Assembly (NCBI GenBank): GCA_963749875.1
Contig: CAVVOX010000004.1
Span: 496,001-560,000, forward strand
Direction of reading: 5' to 3'
DNA from: JAHQVI01 sp963749875
GTDB taxonomy: Bacteria > Pseudomonadota > Alphaproteobacteria > Rhizobiales > Rhodomicrobiaceae
Length of the DNA stretch: 64,000 nucleotides
Every line of letters begins with the position of its first letter. Position 1 is the stretch's first letter. Positions 24,872-33,535 of this stretch are shown one piece after another. Below the pieces are notes generated by a model. That model saw only the letters and a list, made by a program, of their open reading frames with translations. It ran no database searches and was not told where the DNA came from. A program made the translations under genes and the position numbers.

Positions 24872-25957
24872 TCAGCCCGTCGGCTTGATCAATTTGGCAA
24901 CGCTTTTCGCGGCTTCGCTGGCTGCAAGGTCCGCGACCTGCCCCCATGGTCCGTCGAGAGAGCCTGCCGGCACTTTGTTCCGCTGAACTACAGCCTTCTC
25001 CATCGTCTTGCCGGCCGGATCGACGACCATCCAGCGGATTGTGATCGGCTGCTGCCCGCCATTGGCCGAGCCGAGCTGCACGCTCCCCTTCACGGTATAG
25101 GCATTCGATACGCTGCCGTCGGCGAGCTTGACTCCGGCGCTTTCCAGATGGCGCCGCATCGCCTGGGTCAGTGAGGTCTTGCCATCGCCCGGAGCGCCGG
25201 ACACAGGCTGGACGACAGCGACGATCTTACTCGGTGCGGCGGGCTCGGAAGCCGGCTGTTTGGTCTGAGCAGCCAGAACATTCGCGGAAGGACTCTGCGC
25301 GCTCGCCTGTTGCTGCTTCGGTTGCGCTTGCGCCTGCGACGCATTGGCGGTTTGCGATGTGCTGGCGGTCTGGGACGTCGAATCCGCGCCCGCCGCTGCG
25401 ACTCCGGATCCCGACATCCAGGCCGCGATCTTGCTCGTCGTCGAGGATGCGATGCGGTCGATCGCGGCATCGTCGATCAAGGCCCAGGGATCGCCGCCCT
25501 TCTTGCCTTCGATCAGCTCGTCGCCCTGAAAGCGTTTGGCGCGTTTGCCGCTCTTATCGGTCACATCCCAGATATAGGAGAGCTTCGCACCCTTCGGATC
25601 GGCGGCCGCCACGAGATAGCCGCGAATGGTGTATTCGGCGTCATTGGACGAGGCGACGGGCAGATTGTTCTGACCGGCCGCAGCAACCAGCCGCTCGTTC
25701 ATCTTCGAGGAAATCTTCGCCGGCGCGCCGATGACGGGCGCAAAGGCGACCGGCCGCGTCTGGCCCGGCGACTCCTTCTGCTGGGGCTCCGTCAAGGAGC
25801 CGACGACCGTGTCGCTCGAGCCGCTGGAGCTTGTTTCACAAGCGGCCAAAGACAGTGCGAGCAGGCCTCCGACAAGAGGCAACGCGAAACGCCTCGCTTC
25901 GCAACGCGCCAGCCGTTTCTTAAGGCACGCCGCCAATGTTGCACCGTTCAATTTCAT
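24872..25957 (-). CDS. Exported lipoprotein with Ser/Gln/Ala-rich linker
   Basis: The ATG at 25957 gives a 361-residue product. A long, basic N terminus precedes a lipoprotein signal (LPLVGGLLALSLAAC, lipobox LSLAAC). Two similar domains follow: residues about 65-175 (NERLVAAAGQNNLPV..YTIRGYLVAA..YIWDVTDKSG) and about 240-361 (SLTQAMRRHLESAGVKL..YTVKGSVQL..IRWMVVDPAG), joined by a low-complexity Ser-Gln-Ala linker. The repeated 'Y-T-[IV]-[RK]-G...W-x-V-x-D' pattern suggests an internal duplication. The function is unknown; proteins of this type are conserved near prs/pgeF in the order. Likely in the envelope. Confidence 0.8.
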   Translation of the reverse strand: MKLNGATLAACLKKRLARCEARRFALPLVGGLLALSLAACETSSSGSSDTVVGSLTEPQQKESPGQTRPVAFAPVIGAPAKISSKMNERLVAAAGQNNLPVASSNDAEYTIRGYLVAAADPKGAKLSYIWDVTDKSGKRAKRFQGDELIEGKKGGDPWALIDDAAIDRIASSTTSKIAAWMSGSGVAAAGADSTSQTASTSQTANASQAQAQPKQQQASAQSPSANVLAAQTKQPASEPAAPSKIVAVVQPVSGAPGDGKTSLTQAMRRHLESAGVKLADGSVSNAYTVKGSVQLGSANGGQQPITIRWMVVDPAGKTMEKAVVQRNKVPAGSLDGPWGQVADLAASEAAKSVAKLIKPTG

Positions 25958-26119
25958 TGCCTCGCGCTCCGATGTCGACGGGAAACCGCGCGTGACGCGC
26001 CATCTCCATGCGAATTGCGTAACCCCAATCGTCAAAGACGTCCATAGGGGGTCAACTGCCCCAGCAAGGCATCAACAGCATACAAACGGGAAAAAGCCCT
26101 ATTTAGCCCCTTTTCCACA

Positions 26120-26884
26120 TCACATAAGAACAATGGCGGAAATTTGGCGTCCATAATCCTGCTCGCTGCGATGCACCGAACGCCGATAACTATAGAAGAG
26201 TGATTCGTTCTCATAGGTGCAGAGGCCGAGATCCTCCACCTTTTCCACCCCCGCCGATACCAATCTTTGGCGGCAATAGCCGGGCAGATCGAAATGCGGC
26301 TTTCCGCTGCCGCCTAACCTTGAGAAGAACGCGTCATTGCCGACTCCGTCGGCCAGAAAGGCGTCGCGAAACTCCTCGCCGACTTCATAGGCGAGCTGTG
26401 AGATCGTCGGACCAATTGCGGCGAGGATGCGGTCCCGGCGCGCGCCGAGTTCCTCCATGGTTCCCAGCACGGCGTCGATGACGCCGCCCTTTGCGCCGCG
26501 CCATCCTGCGTGAGCGGCGCCGACCACGCCCGCCTCGGCATCACAGAACAGAATCGGCGTGCAGTCCGCGGTGAGCGCGCCGATGGCGAGGCCGCGCGCG
26601 GTGGTGACAAGCGCATCGCCCTCCGGCTGCTCTCCGGGGAGCCAGACGGCGTCCGCCACGATCGCGCGGCTGCTGTGAACCTGCCGGACGGTGAGCAGCT
26701 TTCCGCGTTCCGTCCCCAGCTTGGCGGCGACGCGTTCCCGGTTTTCCTGCACCTTCTCCGCCGCATCGCTCGATCCGAAGCCGCAATTCAGAGACCGATA
26801 AACGCCTTCCGAAGCGCCGCCGCGCCGTGTGAAAAATCCGTGGCGGATGCCGTCCTGGTCCTTGAGCAGGTCGCTTACGATCAT
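26120..26884 (-). CDS. pgeF: Laccase-domain protein PgeF/YfiH (peptidoglycan editing factor)
   Basis: The 254-residue product matches the YfiH/PgeF family: GIRHGFFTRRGGASEGVYRSLNCG at the N terminus, the metal site with His in VRQVHSSRAI, Cys in TADCTPILFCD and His in GAAHAGWRGAKGGV. In Escherichia coli the family member guards against wrong amino acids in muropeptide synthesis, and others act on purine nucleosides. It follows midA on the same strand (38-base gap), as in related genomes. Confidence 0.92.
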   Translation of the reverse strand: MIVSDLLKDQDGIRHGFFTRRGGASEGVYRSLNCGFGSSDAAEKVQENRERVAAKLGTERGKLLTVRQVHSSRAIVADAVWLPGEQPEGDALVTTARGLAIGALTADCTPILFCDAEAGVVGAAHAGWRGAKGGVIDAVLGTMEELGARRDRILAAIGPTISQLAYEVGEEFRDAFLADGVGNDAFFSRLGGSGKPHFDLPGYCRQRLVSAGVEKVEDLGLCTYENESLFYSYRRSVHRSEQDYGRQISAIVLM

Positions 26885-26922
26885 CGGTCCTTTCCCTTTC
26901 CGGCTTGCCGCTTCGATGTGCG

Positions 26923-28032
26923 CTAACCGGCAGCGGTGACGGTTTCGGCAAAGGGCGGCGGAGCGGCAAGCCCGTGGCTGGTAATGGCCATGACCTTGAA
27001 CAGGCTCCCCATTTGGAAGGGATCGACCAAACGCCGCGCGCCGAGGAAGAGCGCGGATCGTTGCTCCTCGCTAGCGGATGCCATGAGCCGGCGCAATCGC
27101 TCCTCCAGCCCGAGCGAAAGCAGAAAGTCGCTCTGGGAGACCGGCCCCCATATGTCGAGCCCGGCAGCTTTCGCCGCATGCGCCATTTCGGCGAAATTGA
27201 CGTGCGCGCTCAGATCCGCCTCTCCCGGCGTATCGAGCGGCTGGGTATAGCCATGCTCGCGGACAGCCTGTAGCGTATCGCCATAGTCGCGCCGCTCATA
27301 TCCATAGTCGGCGACCAGCATCGCGACGGGCACGCTCCCGGCCCGGCGGCCGATTTCCGTCATCATCGCCGCGGTGGCGGGCCGGTGTTCGAGAATATCC
27401 CCCTCGCGCGGCTCCCTGGACGGTAGAAGCTCCGGAGGCGGCACCGAGAGACGCCCTGTCGTGAAAGATGGGCGATCCGACCCGTTCAATGACACGACCC
27501 GCTTGTACCAGCTGCCGTTCTCATAGATGTGCTGCTCGACCGGCAGGGCGTCAAAAAACTCGTTCGCCACGACGATGAGCGGTGTCTCCGGTATCGCCGT
27601 CAGGCTCAGGTGCCATTGCGGCTTGCAGAGTGATGCCAGCGCCCGGCCCTGCATTTCGCGCAAGGTCGATGAGCTCTCCACAAGATGGACCTGCGCCGCT
27701 TCGCGAAATGTCGGGACCGCGCTCGCCGCACGGAGTGCGTCATGCATCAGCGTGCCGCGACCCGGGCCGAGCTCGGCCAGAACGAACGGCCGCGGGCCGC
27801 CCATGCTTTGCCACACTGTAATCGCCCAGACGGCAATCAGCTCACCAAAGATCTGGCTGACCTCGGGAGCAGTAATAAAATCGCCGGATGCGCCGATGGG
27901 GTTGCCGCGCCGATAATAGGTCGTGTTGTTTGCAGTCAAGCACCACGCCATGAACTCGGCCACGCTCATCGGACCGTGCTCGCAAAGACGGCGCTTCAGT
28001 TTTTCGACGGGCGAGGGCTGCATCCCATCCAT
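26923..28032 (-). CDS. SAM-dependent protein arginine methyltransferase, MidA/NDUFAF7 family
   Basis: A 369-residue methyltransferase with the MidA signature: MSVAEFMAWCL, YYRRGNPIGASGDFITAPEVSQIFGELIAVW, then the SAM site FVLAELGPGRGTLMHDALRA and VVANEFFDALPVEQ. In mitochondria the homologue NDUFAF7 methylates a complex I subunit; the bacterial role is inferred as complex I or other protein methylation. ATG at 28032 is preferred over a TTG one codon upstream. It is flanked by lgt and pgeF, a common order. Confidence 0.93.
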   Translation of the reverse strand: MDGMQPSPVEKLKRRLCEHGPMSVAEFMAWCLTANNTTYYRRGNPIGASGDFITAPEVSQIFGELIAVWAITVWQSMGGPRPFVLAELGPGRGTLMHDALRAASAVPTFREAAQVHLVESSSTLREMQGRALASLCKPQWHLSLTAIPETPLIVVANEFFDALPVEQHIYENGSWYKRVVSLNGSDRPSFTTGRLSVPPPELLPSREPREGDILEHRPATAAMMTEIGRRAGSVPVAMLVADYGYERRDYGDTLQAVREHGYTQPLDTPGEADLSAHVNFAEMAHAAKAAGLDIWGPVSQSDFLLSLGLEERLRRLMASASEEQRSALFLGARRLVDPFQMGSLFKVMAITSHGLAAPPPFAETVTAAG

Positions 28033-28221
28033 CAACTATCCGTCATCACAATAGTTTTCTCAGATTATCGGCAGCCAAGCGTCGTTACAATATGAGTGTT
28101 GCAGGAAAATTGCGGCGCGCGCCCCCGAGTTGCCGACCGGTTTCACTTCTTGGGCCGGCGCATTTCGGGCGTGACCACGATTTAATCAAAATGAGGTCTT
28201 CTACCCCGAGCGCCGCGGCGC

Positions 28222-29070
28222 TTATGAGACGGCAACCTCTTGCTTATGCCGGCTGGCGCGAAGGATCAGATAGATGCCGGCGGCGAGCATCGGCAGGGAA
28301 TAGACCTGGCCTGTCGAGAAATACTCGGTTGTGAAGAACCGCCCATAGTCCCACTCCCGGAAGCATTCCGCGATGATGCGGGCGGCCGCATAGCCGCACA
28401 GAAAGATGCCGGCGGTAAGCCCCGGCTGTTTGAGCGAGCTGCGCGAATGGGTGAAATAACGGATCACCGCAAAGAGAACGATCCCTTCCAGGAACGCTTC
28501 GTAGAACTGGCTCGGATGGCGGGGACCGAAGGCATCGCCGGGATTGAGGAGCGCAGGGGGAAATTCCACCGCCCAGGGCACCGTGGTCAGCTTGCCATAG
28601 AGCTCGCCATTGATGAAATTCGCGATGCGGCCGAAGAACAGGCCGAAGGGCACGGCCGCGGCGCTTAAGTCGCCAAGTGAAAGGAACTGCACATTATTCC
28701 GGCGAGAGAAGAGATACATGGCCAGAATGACGCCCAGAAGCCCGCCGTGAAACGACATGCCGCCCTGCCACACGGCAAAGATGCGTAGCGGATCGCCAAG
28801 GAACGTCAACGGCTCGTAGAACAGCACATAGCCGAGCCGCCCGCCGACCACCACGCCGAGCGTCGCCCAAAGCAGGAAATCATCGGCTTTTTCCGGCTTC
28901 ATGACGGACGCATCGCGCCAGAGCCAGGGCTCGTTCAGAAGCCGGCGCATATAGAGCCAGCCGAGCAAGAGGCCGGCCAAATAGGCGAGGCCATACCAGC
29001 GCACCTGCAACGGGCCGAGCGAAATCGCGACCGGGTCGAGCGCGGGGAACGGAATTGCCATGAGGTCCAT
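28222..29070 (-). CDS. lgt: Prolipoprotein diacylglyceryl transferase
   Basis: A 282-residue polytopic protein with seven likely helices. Lgt signatures include VRWYGLAYLAGLLLGWLY (His/Tyr region), GRLGYVLFYEP, GMSFHGGLLGVI (essential His), the HPSQFYEAFLEG motif and GRIANFINGELYG with the conserved Arg and Asn. It transfers diacylglycerol from phosphatidylglycerol to the lipobox cysteine; several substrates are encoded in this window (10059, 13419, 24872). It is 189 bases upstream of midA, same strand. Confidence 0.97.
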   Translation of the reverse strand: MDLMAIPFPALDPVAISLGPLQVRWYGLAYLAGLLLGWLYMRRLLNEPWLWRDASVMKPEKADDFLLWATLGVVVGGRLGYVLFYEPLTFLGDPLRIFAVWQGGMSFHGGLLGVILAMYLFSRRNNVQFLSLGDLSAAAVPFGLFFGRIANFINGELYGKLTTVPWAVEFPPALLNPGDAFGPRHPSQFYEAFLEGIVLFAVIRYFTHSRSSLKQPGLTAGIFLCGYAAARIIAECFREWDYGRFFTTEYFSTGQVYSLPMLAAGIYLILRASRHKQEVAVS

Positions 29071-29113
29071 TGCGGTCTGCCTTCCATCGGAGGTCGAAGC
29101 TCCGAGACGCTAC

Positions 29114-29157
29114 CTAGCGCAACGCGCGTCCAATTGAACGAGGTCAAGTTGATCTAG
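29114..29157. repeat. CTAGCGCAACGCG-type repeat, copy B
   Basis: A 44-bp element from CTAGCGCAACGCGCGTCC to AAGTTGATCTAG in the divergent gap between lgt and ubiK. It looks like a shortened form of the 88-bp copy C at 53429, lacking the middle hairpins. It shares both ends with copies A and C. Confidence 0.6.
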
Positions 29158-29263
29158 CAAGCCAGGCATTGCGAGCCAAGCCTTGATCGAGCACGCACGC
29201 GCCGCCAATATCGAATTCAGCTGTGCATTGCGCATGTCATAGAGCCCCGGAGAGCACAATTTC

Positions 29264-29539
29264 ATGACACAGACAACAAGCCGGTTTTTTGACGAACTCG
29301 CCAAGCTGATGACCGATGCGGCTGGCGCGGCCCAGGGTTTTCGCCAGGATGCGGAAGTTTTCTTTCGCTCGCAGGCCGAGCGCGTCCTGCGCGATCTCGA
29401 TGTCGTCCAGCGCGAAGAATTCGAGGCCGTAAAGGCGATGGCCACCAAGGCGCTGGAGGAAAATGAGCGGCTCGCCAAGCGCGTGGAAGCCCTGGAAGCG
29501 GCCGCCGGCACATCGGCGCCGCCATCGCAGACTCCGTGA
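29264..29539 (+). CDS. ubiK: Ubiquinone biosynthesis accessory factor UbiK-like (BMFP)
   Basis: A 91-residue protein of the YqiC/UbiK (membrane fusogenic, BMFP) family: N-terminal amphipathic helix RFFDELAKLMTDAAGAAQGF, then a trimeric coiled-coil-type stretch (VQREEFEAVKAMATKA, ENERLAKRVEALEA). In Escherichia coli the homologue assists the Ubi complex; in Brucella and Salmonella BMFP proteins are membrane-active. Its divergence from lgt and its place before ybjN and proC are common in the order. Confidence 0.85.
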   Translation: MTQTTSRFFDELAKLMTDAAGAAQGFRQDAEVFFRSQAERVLRDLDVVQREEFEAVKAMATKALEENERLAKRVEALEAAAGTSAPPSQTP

Positions 29540-29587
29540 GCTTACGGATTTCCCCGTGGAGAAGATCGTATCTGTCTTGCGAAAGCG

Positions 29588-29617
29588 TAGCGACGCAGTT
29601 TACGCGGGTTGATCTAG
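29588..29617. repeat. Degenerate CTAGCGC-type repeat
   Basis: TAGCGACGCAGTTTACGCGG followed by GTTGATCTAG resembles a decayed short copy of the 29114-29157 element. It lies in the 170-base gap between ubiK and ybjN. Relation to the family is by the ends only. Confidence 0.35.
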
Positions 29618-29709
29618 GGTGCTGAGGGGGGGCCGCGCATTTGCGCGCCGAGCTTCCATAATTTGCGCAGAGTTAGCCCGCCAACGCCAAGCAAAGCGAA
29701 GGTCATCGA

Positions 29710-30207
29710 ATGGCATCTGCTTTACAAGACTTTACGCGACTGACCAATCCGATCGATCTGACGGAGCATATTGCCTCGATCAATGACTGGCCGTTTGAGC
29801 GCGCAACCGATGACGAGCTGACGGTGGCGATCGCGGGAACCTGGTGCGATTATCACCTTTCGCTGAACTGGCGGGACGATCTGGAGTCGCTCCACATCGC
29901 CTGCGCTTTCGATCTGAAAGTGCCCTATCCGCGCACTGCCGAAGTCTACCGCCTGCTGGCGCAGATCAACGAGCAGCTCTGGATCGGCCATTTCGATCTC
30001 TGGGCGCATGAGGGCCTTCTGCTTTACCGGCACAGTCTCATGCTGCACGGCGCCGAGCCGACGCCCAGCCAGTGCGAGGCGCTGATTCAGGCTGCGCTGG
30101 AATCCAGCGAGCGCTATTATCAGGCGTTCCAGTTCGTAGTCTGGGCGGGCAAACGGGCCGAGGATGCGATCGCCACGGCGATGTTCGAAACCGAAGGACA
30201 GGCATGA
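29710..30207 (+). CDS. YbjN domain-containing protein
   Basis: A 165-residue single-domain YbjN protein (type III secretion chaperone-like fold): WPFERATDDELTVAIAG, YHLSLNWRDDLESLHIACAFDLKVP, VYRLLAQINEQLWIGHFDLW. It is cytosolic. The stop overlaps the proC start by four bases (30204-30207), so the two genes are probably cotranslated. In other bacteria YbjN affects motility and stress responses; its role here is not known. Confidence 0.88.
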   Translation: MASALQDFTRLTNPIDLTEHIASINDWPFERATDDELTVAIAGTWCDYHLSLNWRDDLESLHIACAFDLKVPYPRTAEVYRLLAQINEQLWIGHFDLWAHEGLLLYRHSLMLHGAEPTPSQCEALIQAALESSERYYQAFQFVVWAGKRAEDAIATAMFETEGQA

Positions 30208-31037
30208 CCGAAGCCGATGCCGGGCCAATTCTTCTTGTCGGAGCCGGGCGCATGGGCGGCGCGCTCCTCAAGGGCTGGCTCGCGCAAGGCATAGCGGCAA
30301 GCCGCGTGAGCGTTCAGGAGCCGTCTCCAAGCGCCGAGGTGGCGGAGCTGCTGCGGACCGCAGGGGTCGCCAGCGTGTCGGCGGAAATCGCTGCGCCGCC
30401 GGCCGTGATGGTCCTTGCCGTCAAACCCCAGCTTATGGATGAGGTTGCCGCCTCGGTTGCCTCGCTCGCTGGGCCAGGCACGGTGATTTTGTCAATCGCC
30501 GCTGGGCGCACGGTAGCAGGCATTGCCAAACATTTCCCGCCGAATGCCGCGATCGTGCGGGCAATGCCGAACACGCCGGCCGCCATCGGCCGCGGCATTT
30601 CCGCGCTTTACGCCAACAAGGCTGTGACGCCTGCGCAGGCGGAGCTTTGCGAAACGCTCATGAAGGCGGCCGGCGAAACGGTCTGGCTTGATGACGAAGC
30701 GCTGATGGACGCGGTCACGGCGGTTTCGGGCTCGGGGCCCGCTTATGTGTTTCTGCTCGCGGAATGTCTGGCCGAAGCAGGCGAAGCTGCGGGCCTTCCG
30801 GCTGAGCTTGCCGCCAAGCTGGCGCGTGAAACGGTTGCCGGAGCGGGCGAGTTGCTGCACCGCGCGGACCTTCCGCCGTCGCAGCTGCGGGCGAATGTGA
30901 CCTCGCCGGGCGGGACGACAGAGGCCGCGCTGAAGGTGCTCATGGGTCAGGCCAGCACGGACGATCATCCCATGCGCGACCTCCTTCGCGCCGCAGTTGC
31001 CGCCGCGGCCCGGCGGTCGCGCGAGCTGGCCGGTTAG
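30204..31037 (+). CDS. proC: Pyrroline-5-carboxylate reductase
   Basis: A 277-residue enzyme for the last step of proline synthesis. The Rossmann motif ILLVGAGRMGGALLKGW lies at about 9-25, followed by VLAVKPQ (about 77-83), RAMPNTPAAIGRG, and the family signature in VTAVSGSGPAYVFLLAE...LRANVTSPGGTTEAAL. The ATG at 30204 overlaps the ybjN stop; longer upstream frames are overlap with ybjN. Confidence 0.97.
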   Translation: MTEADAGPILLVGAGRMGGALLKGWLAQGIAASRVSVQEPSPSAEVAELLRTAGVASVSAEIAAPPAVMVLAVKPQLMDEVAASVASLAGPGTVILSIAAGRTVAGIAKHFPPNAAIVRAMPNTPAAIGRGISALYANKAVTPAQAELCETLMKAAGETVWLDDEALMDAVTAVSGSGPAYVFLLAECLAEAGEAAGLPAELAAKLARETVAGAGELLHRADLPPSQLRANVTSPGGTTEAALKVLMGQASTDDHPMRDLLRAAVAAAARRSRELAG

Positions 31038-31091
31038 GCCCAAGCCGAGCGGCGCAAGACGGAAAGGTCGAAGGGGCTCGCAATGACGGAG

Positions 31092-32354
31092 TCAGCCGCT
31101 CGAATCTTGATCCCGCTGCAGGCTCTGGAGCAGCTCATCGCGGCTGAGCGCAAAATCCGACCGGATCCACTCATCTTCCAGCGCGCGAAGCGTGTGGCCG
31201 AGCCGTTCTCCGGGCGCGAAGCCGCGCGATAACAGATCCCTGCCCTTCACCGGAAAGGTCGGTGGTTGCCACCGGCCGGGCAAATCATAGAGCCGGCGCC
31301 AGCGCCGATCCGATGCGCCGGCATCGCTCCGGGCCCAGCCGACCAGAACGCGATCGCAAAACGCCTTCTCTCCAAGCCGATAGAGCGCAATCCGCGCCGC
31401 CTTGTCGTCGAGGCCCGCCGATAGCACCGGCGCATATGCGGCCATCGCGGCGAGTCTTGCCGTTTCCGCATTCGACAGCCGCAGCCTTTCGGACAGCCGC
31501 AAGGCATCTTCCTCTTTCATCACGGCAAGCGCGGCAAGGCGGCGCATCGGAGAGGCCTCCGAGCCGAGCTGCGCTTCCAATGCGGCCATGCGTTCGAAAT
31601 GGCCAAGATGCACGACGCCCGCCAGAACCGAAATGAGGAGCCCGGTCTCCGCCATCGGCTGCAATGCATGGAGCGGGTTCCGCGTCACCAGGATACGCAG
31701 CAGCTCGACGCGAATCCGTTCGGCGGACAGCTTCGCCAGGCCGCGCCGTTCCTGGATGCAGGCGGATAGCCCATCCACATCCGGCGGTCCGGACGTATAT
31801 TCGGCCGTGAAGCGGAAAAACCGCAATATCCGCAGGTAATCCTCGCGGATACGGTCGCGGGCCGAGCCGATGAAGCGCACGCGCCGCGCTTGAAGATCGG
31901 GCAGGCCGCCGAGCGGGTCGAGAACGCGCCCTTCCGCGTCGGCGTAAAGGGCGTTGATCGTGAAATCCCGCCGCGCGGCGTCCGCCGCCCAGTCGCGCGT
32001 GAAGGTGACGGTCGCATGGCGGCCGTGGGTCTCGACATCTTCCCGGAGCGTCGTCACCTCGAAGGGCACGCCATCCGAGACGATGGTGATCGTTCCGTGA
32101 TCAATGCCCGTGGGCACAGGCTTCAATCCCGCTTGCTCGGCGAGTTGCATGATTTCGTCCGGCTGCGCCGTCACGGCGAAATCGATATCGCCGACCGGCA
32201 GCCCCAGCAGCGTATTGCGCAAGGCGCCGCCGACGATGCGCGCTTCGTGATCATCGCGGTTCAAAGCGGTGAAGACGGCGCGGAGCGGCGGCCGCTGGAA
32301 CCATTCGGCATCGGCCACGCTGAGCGGCATGGGGGCGGAAGAAGCGGCTTTCAC
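31092..32354 (-). CDS. cca: CCA tRNA nucleotidyltransferase
   Basis: A 420-residue class II nucleotidyltransferase. The catalytic part shows RIVGGALRNTLLGLPVGDIDFAV (G-G-x-x-R and D-x-D), the Arg-rich VETHGRHATVTFTRDWAADAARRDFTINAL, and a head/neck region RVRFIGSARDRIREDYLRILRFFRF. A long C-terminal tail is typical of the alphaproteobacterial form. It adds or repairs CCA at tRNA 3' ends. It is the last gene of the unit nudL-like, DUF6111, cca. Confidence 0.95.
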   Translation of the reverse strand: MKAASSAPMPLSVADAEWFQRPPLRAVFTALNRDDHEARIVGGALRNTLLGLPVGDIDFAVTAQPDEIMQLAEQAGLKPVPTGIDHGTITIVSDGVPFEVTTLREDVETHGRHATVTFTRDWAADAARRDFTINALYADAEGRVLDPLGGLPDLQARRVRFIGSARDRIREDYLRILRFFRFTAEYTSGPPDVDGLSACIQERRGLAKLSAERIRVELLRILVTRNPLHALQPMAETGLLISVLAGVVHLGHFERMAALEAQLGSEASPMRRLAALAVMKEEDALRLSERLRLSNAETARLAAMAAYAPVLSAGLDDKAARIALYRLGEKAFCDRVLVGWARSDAGASDRRWRRLYDLPGRWQPPTFPVKGRDLLSRGFAPGERLGHTLRALEDEWIRSDFALSRDELLQSLQRDQDSSG

Positions 32355-32381
32355 GGAGCCTCGGCTCTCAAAGGTCGTCGG

Positions 32382-32654
32382 TCATTTCTTACGTTCGTAA
32401 TGTCCGGGAACGATAACCCCGTCCTCGAAGCGGGGCGGCACGTATTTCGCCTTCGGGTCACCGGTTTCCCATCGGACAAGAAATATCAGCGCAATCAGGA
32501 CGAGCGCGGCGCCGCCGGCAAGAAGCCAGAAAATCGGCGCGTCCGCGACAATGTCCTCGCTCGGCACGCTTCGCCTGCGCAAATAGACATAGGCAAAATA
32601 GATGATCAGCGGCAGAAGCAGAAGCAGCAGATTGACGAGGACGATCCTGATCAT
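32382..32654 (-). CDS. DUF6111 family membrane protein
   Basis: A 90-residue protein with two membrane helices (about 3-24 and 42-62) and a cytoplasmic tail with the pattern DPKAKYVPPRFEDGVIVPGHY, typical of DUF6111 proteins found beside cca in Hyphomicrobiales. Its ATG overlaps the stop of the upstream NUDIX gene by four bases. The function is unknown. Confidence 0.85.
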   Translation of the reverse strand: MIRIVLVNLLLLLLPLIIYFAYVYLRRRSVPSEDIVADAPIFWLLAGGAALVLIALIFLVRWETGDPKAKYVPPRFEDGVIVPGHYERKK

Positions 32655-33313
32655 TCCGCAAAGAGCCTTTCATACATGATGCGCAAAATTCCTGCGGTCG
32701 CGCCCCAGATATATCTTTCGCCATAGGGCATTGCATAAAATTGACGTCTGCGCCCCTCCCATTCGAGCGAGTGGCGCTGATGATTGGCTTCCGTCATCAG
32801 GAAGGCGAGCGGCACCTCGAAGACTTCCGCCACTTCCTCCTCGTCGGCATGGAGAGCGATGTTTTCCGATACGATAGAGAGCACCGGTACAATTCGATAG
32901 CCGGTGCGTGTCTTATATGGCTCAAGCAGGCCGATCGGGGTCACGCGTTCCGGCTCGAGCCCGATCTCCTCATACGCTTCCCGGAGAGCGGTGTCGATGA
33001 GCGTAACGTCGCCATCTTCGCACCGGCCGCCCGGAAAGGCGATCTGCCCGGCGTGAGCTGACAGATGAGGCGCCCTCAGCGTAAGGATGACGGTTGCGCC
33101 GGGCTCGCGGTCGACGACACCGATCAGAACGCTTGCAGGCCGAAGGCCGCCATACGGCGGAGGAGATTGAGCCAGGTCCGGATTGAGATCATGATCTCCG
33201 CGTAAAGCATCTCCGTCTTCCGCCAGCTTTTTCGCCGCCGTGAGAGGCAATGAGAAGCGCTCGGCCCGCCGTCTGAAATCCTCCGCCGTGAAGGTGCCGC
33301 TTTTGATGTCCAT
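32651..33313 (-). CDS. CoA pyrophosphatase, NUDIX family
   Basis: The NUDIX box reads FPGGRCEDGD..LIDTALREAYEEIGL, preceded by the CoA-pyrophosphatase-type LTLRAPHLSAHAGQIAFPGG. A 220-residue product from the ATG at 33313 (MDIKSGTFTAED); ATG 33325 and further upstream codons are also open. These enzymes cleave CoA and related dinucleotides. It is the first gene of the nudix-DUF6111-cca unit and is divergent from the MoxR operon. Confidence 0.9.
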   Translation of the reverse strand: MDIKSGTFTAEDFRRRAERFSLPLTAAKKLAEDGDALRGDHDLNPDLAQSPPPYGGLRPASVLIGVVDREPGATVILTLRAPHLSAHAGQIAFPGGRCEDGDVTLIDTALREAYEEIGLEPERVTPIGLLEPYKTRTGYRIVPVLSIVSENIALHADEEEVAEVFEVPLAFLMTEANHQRHSLEWEGRRRQFYAMPYGERYIWGATAGILRIMYERLFAE

Positions 33314-33535
33314 GCTCGACGCCATTGCCCAATCTACATAGGCAAGAAATTGATCGGGTGCCACCGAAACGGCGCCTTAGGCGGGCAAAATCGCCGCCAG
33401 TGCCTGACCTGCGGCATGTGGCCAGTCCGCAAGAACAGGCTTGCGCTATCCCCCGGTTTCACCAGATAGTTGAGATGATGACCATAGCCGAGTGCGGGGC
33501 CGGCGGCGTCTTACAGTTGAACCAGATGGTAGCCC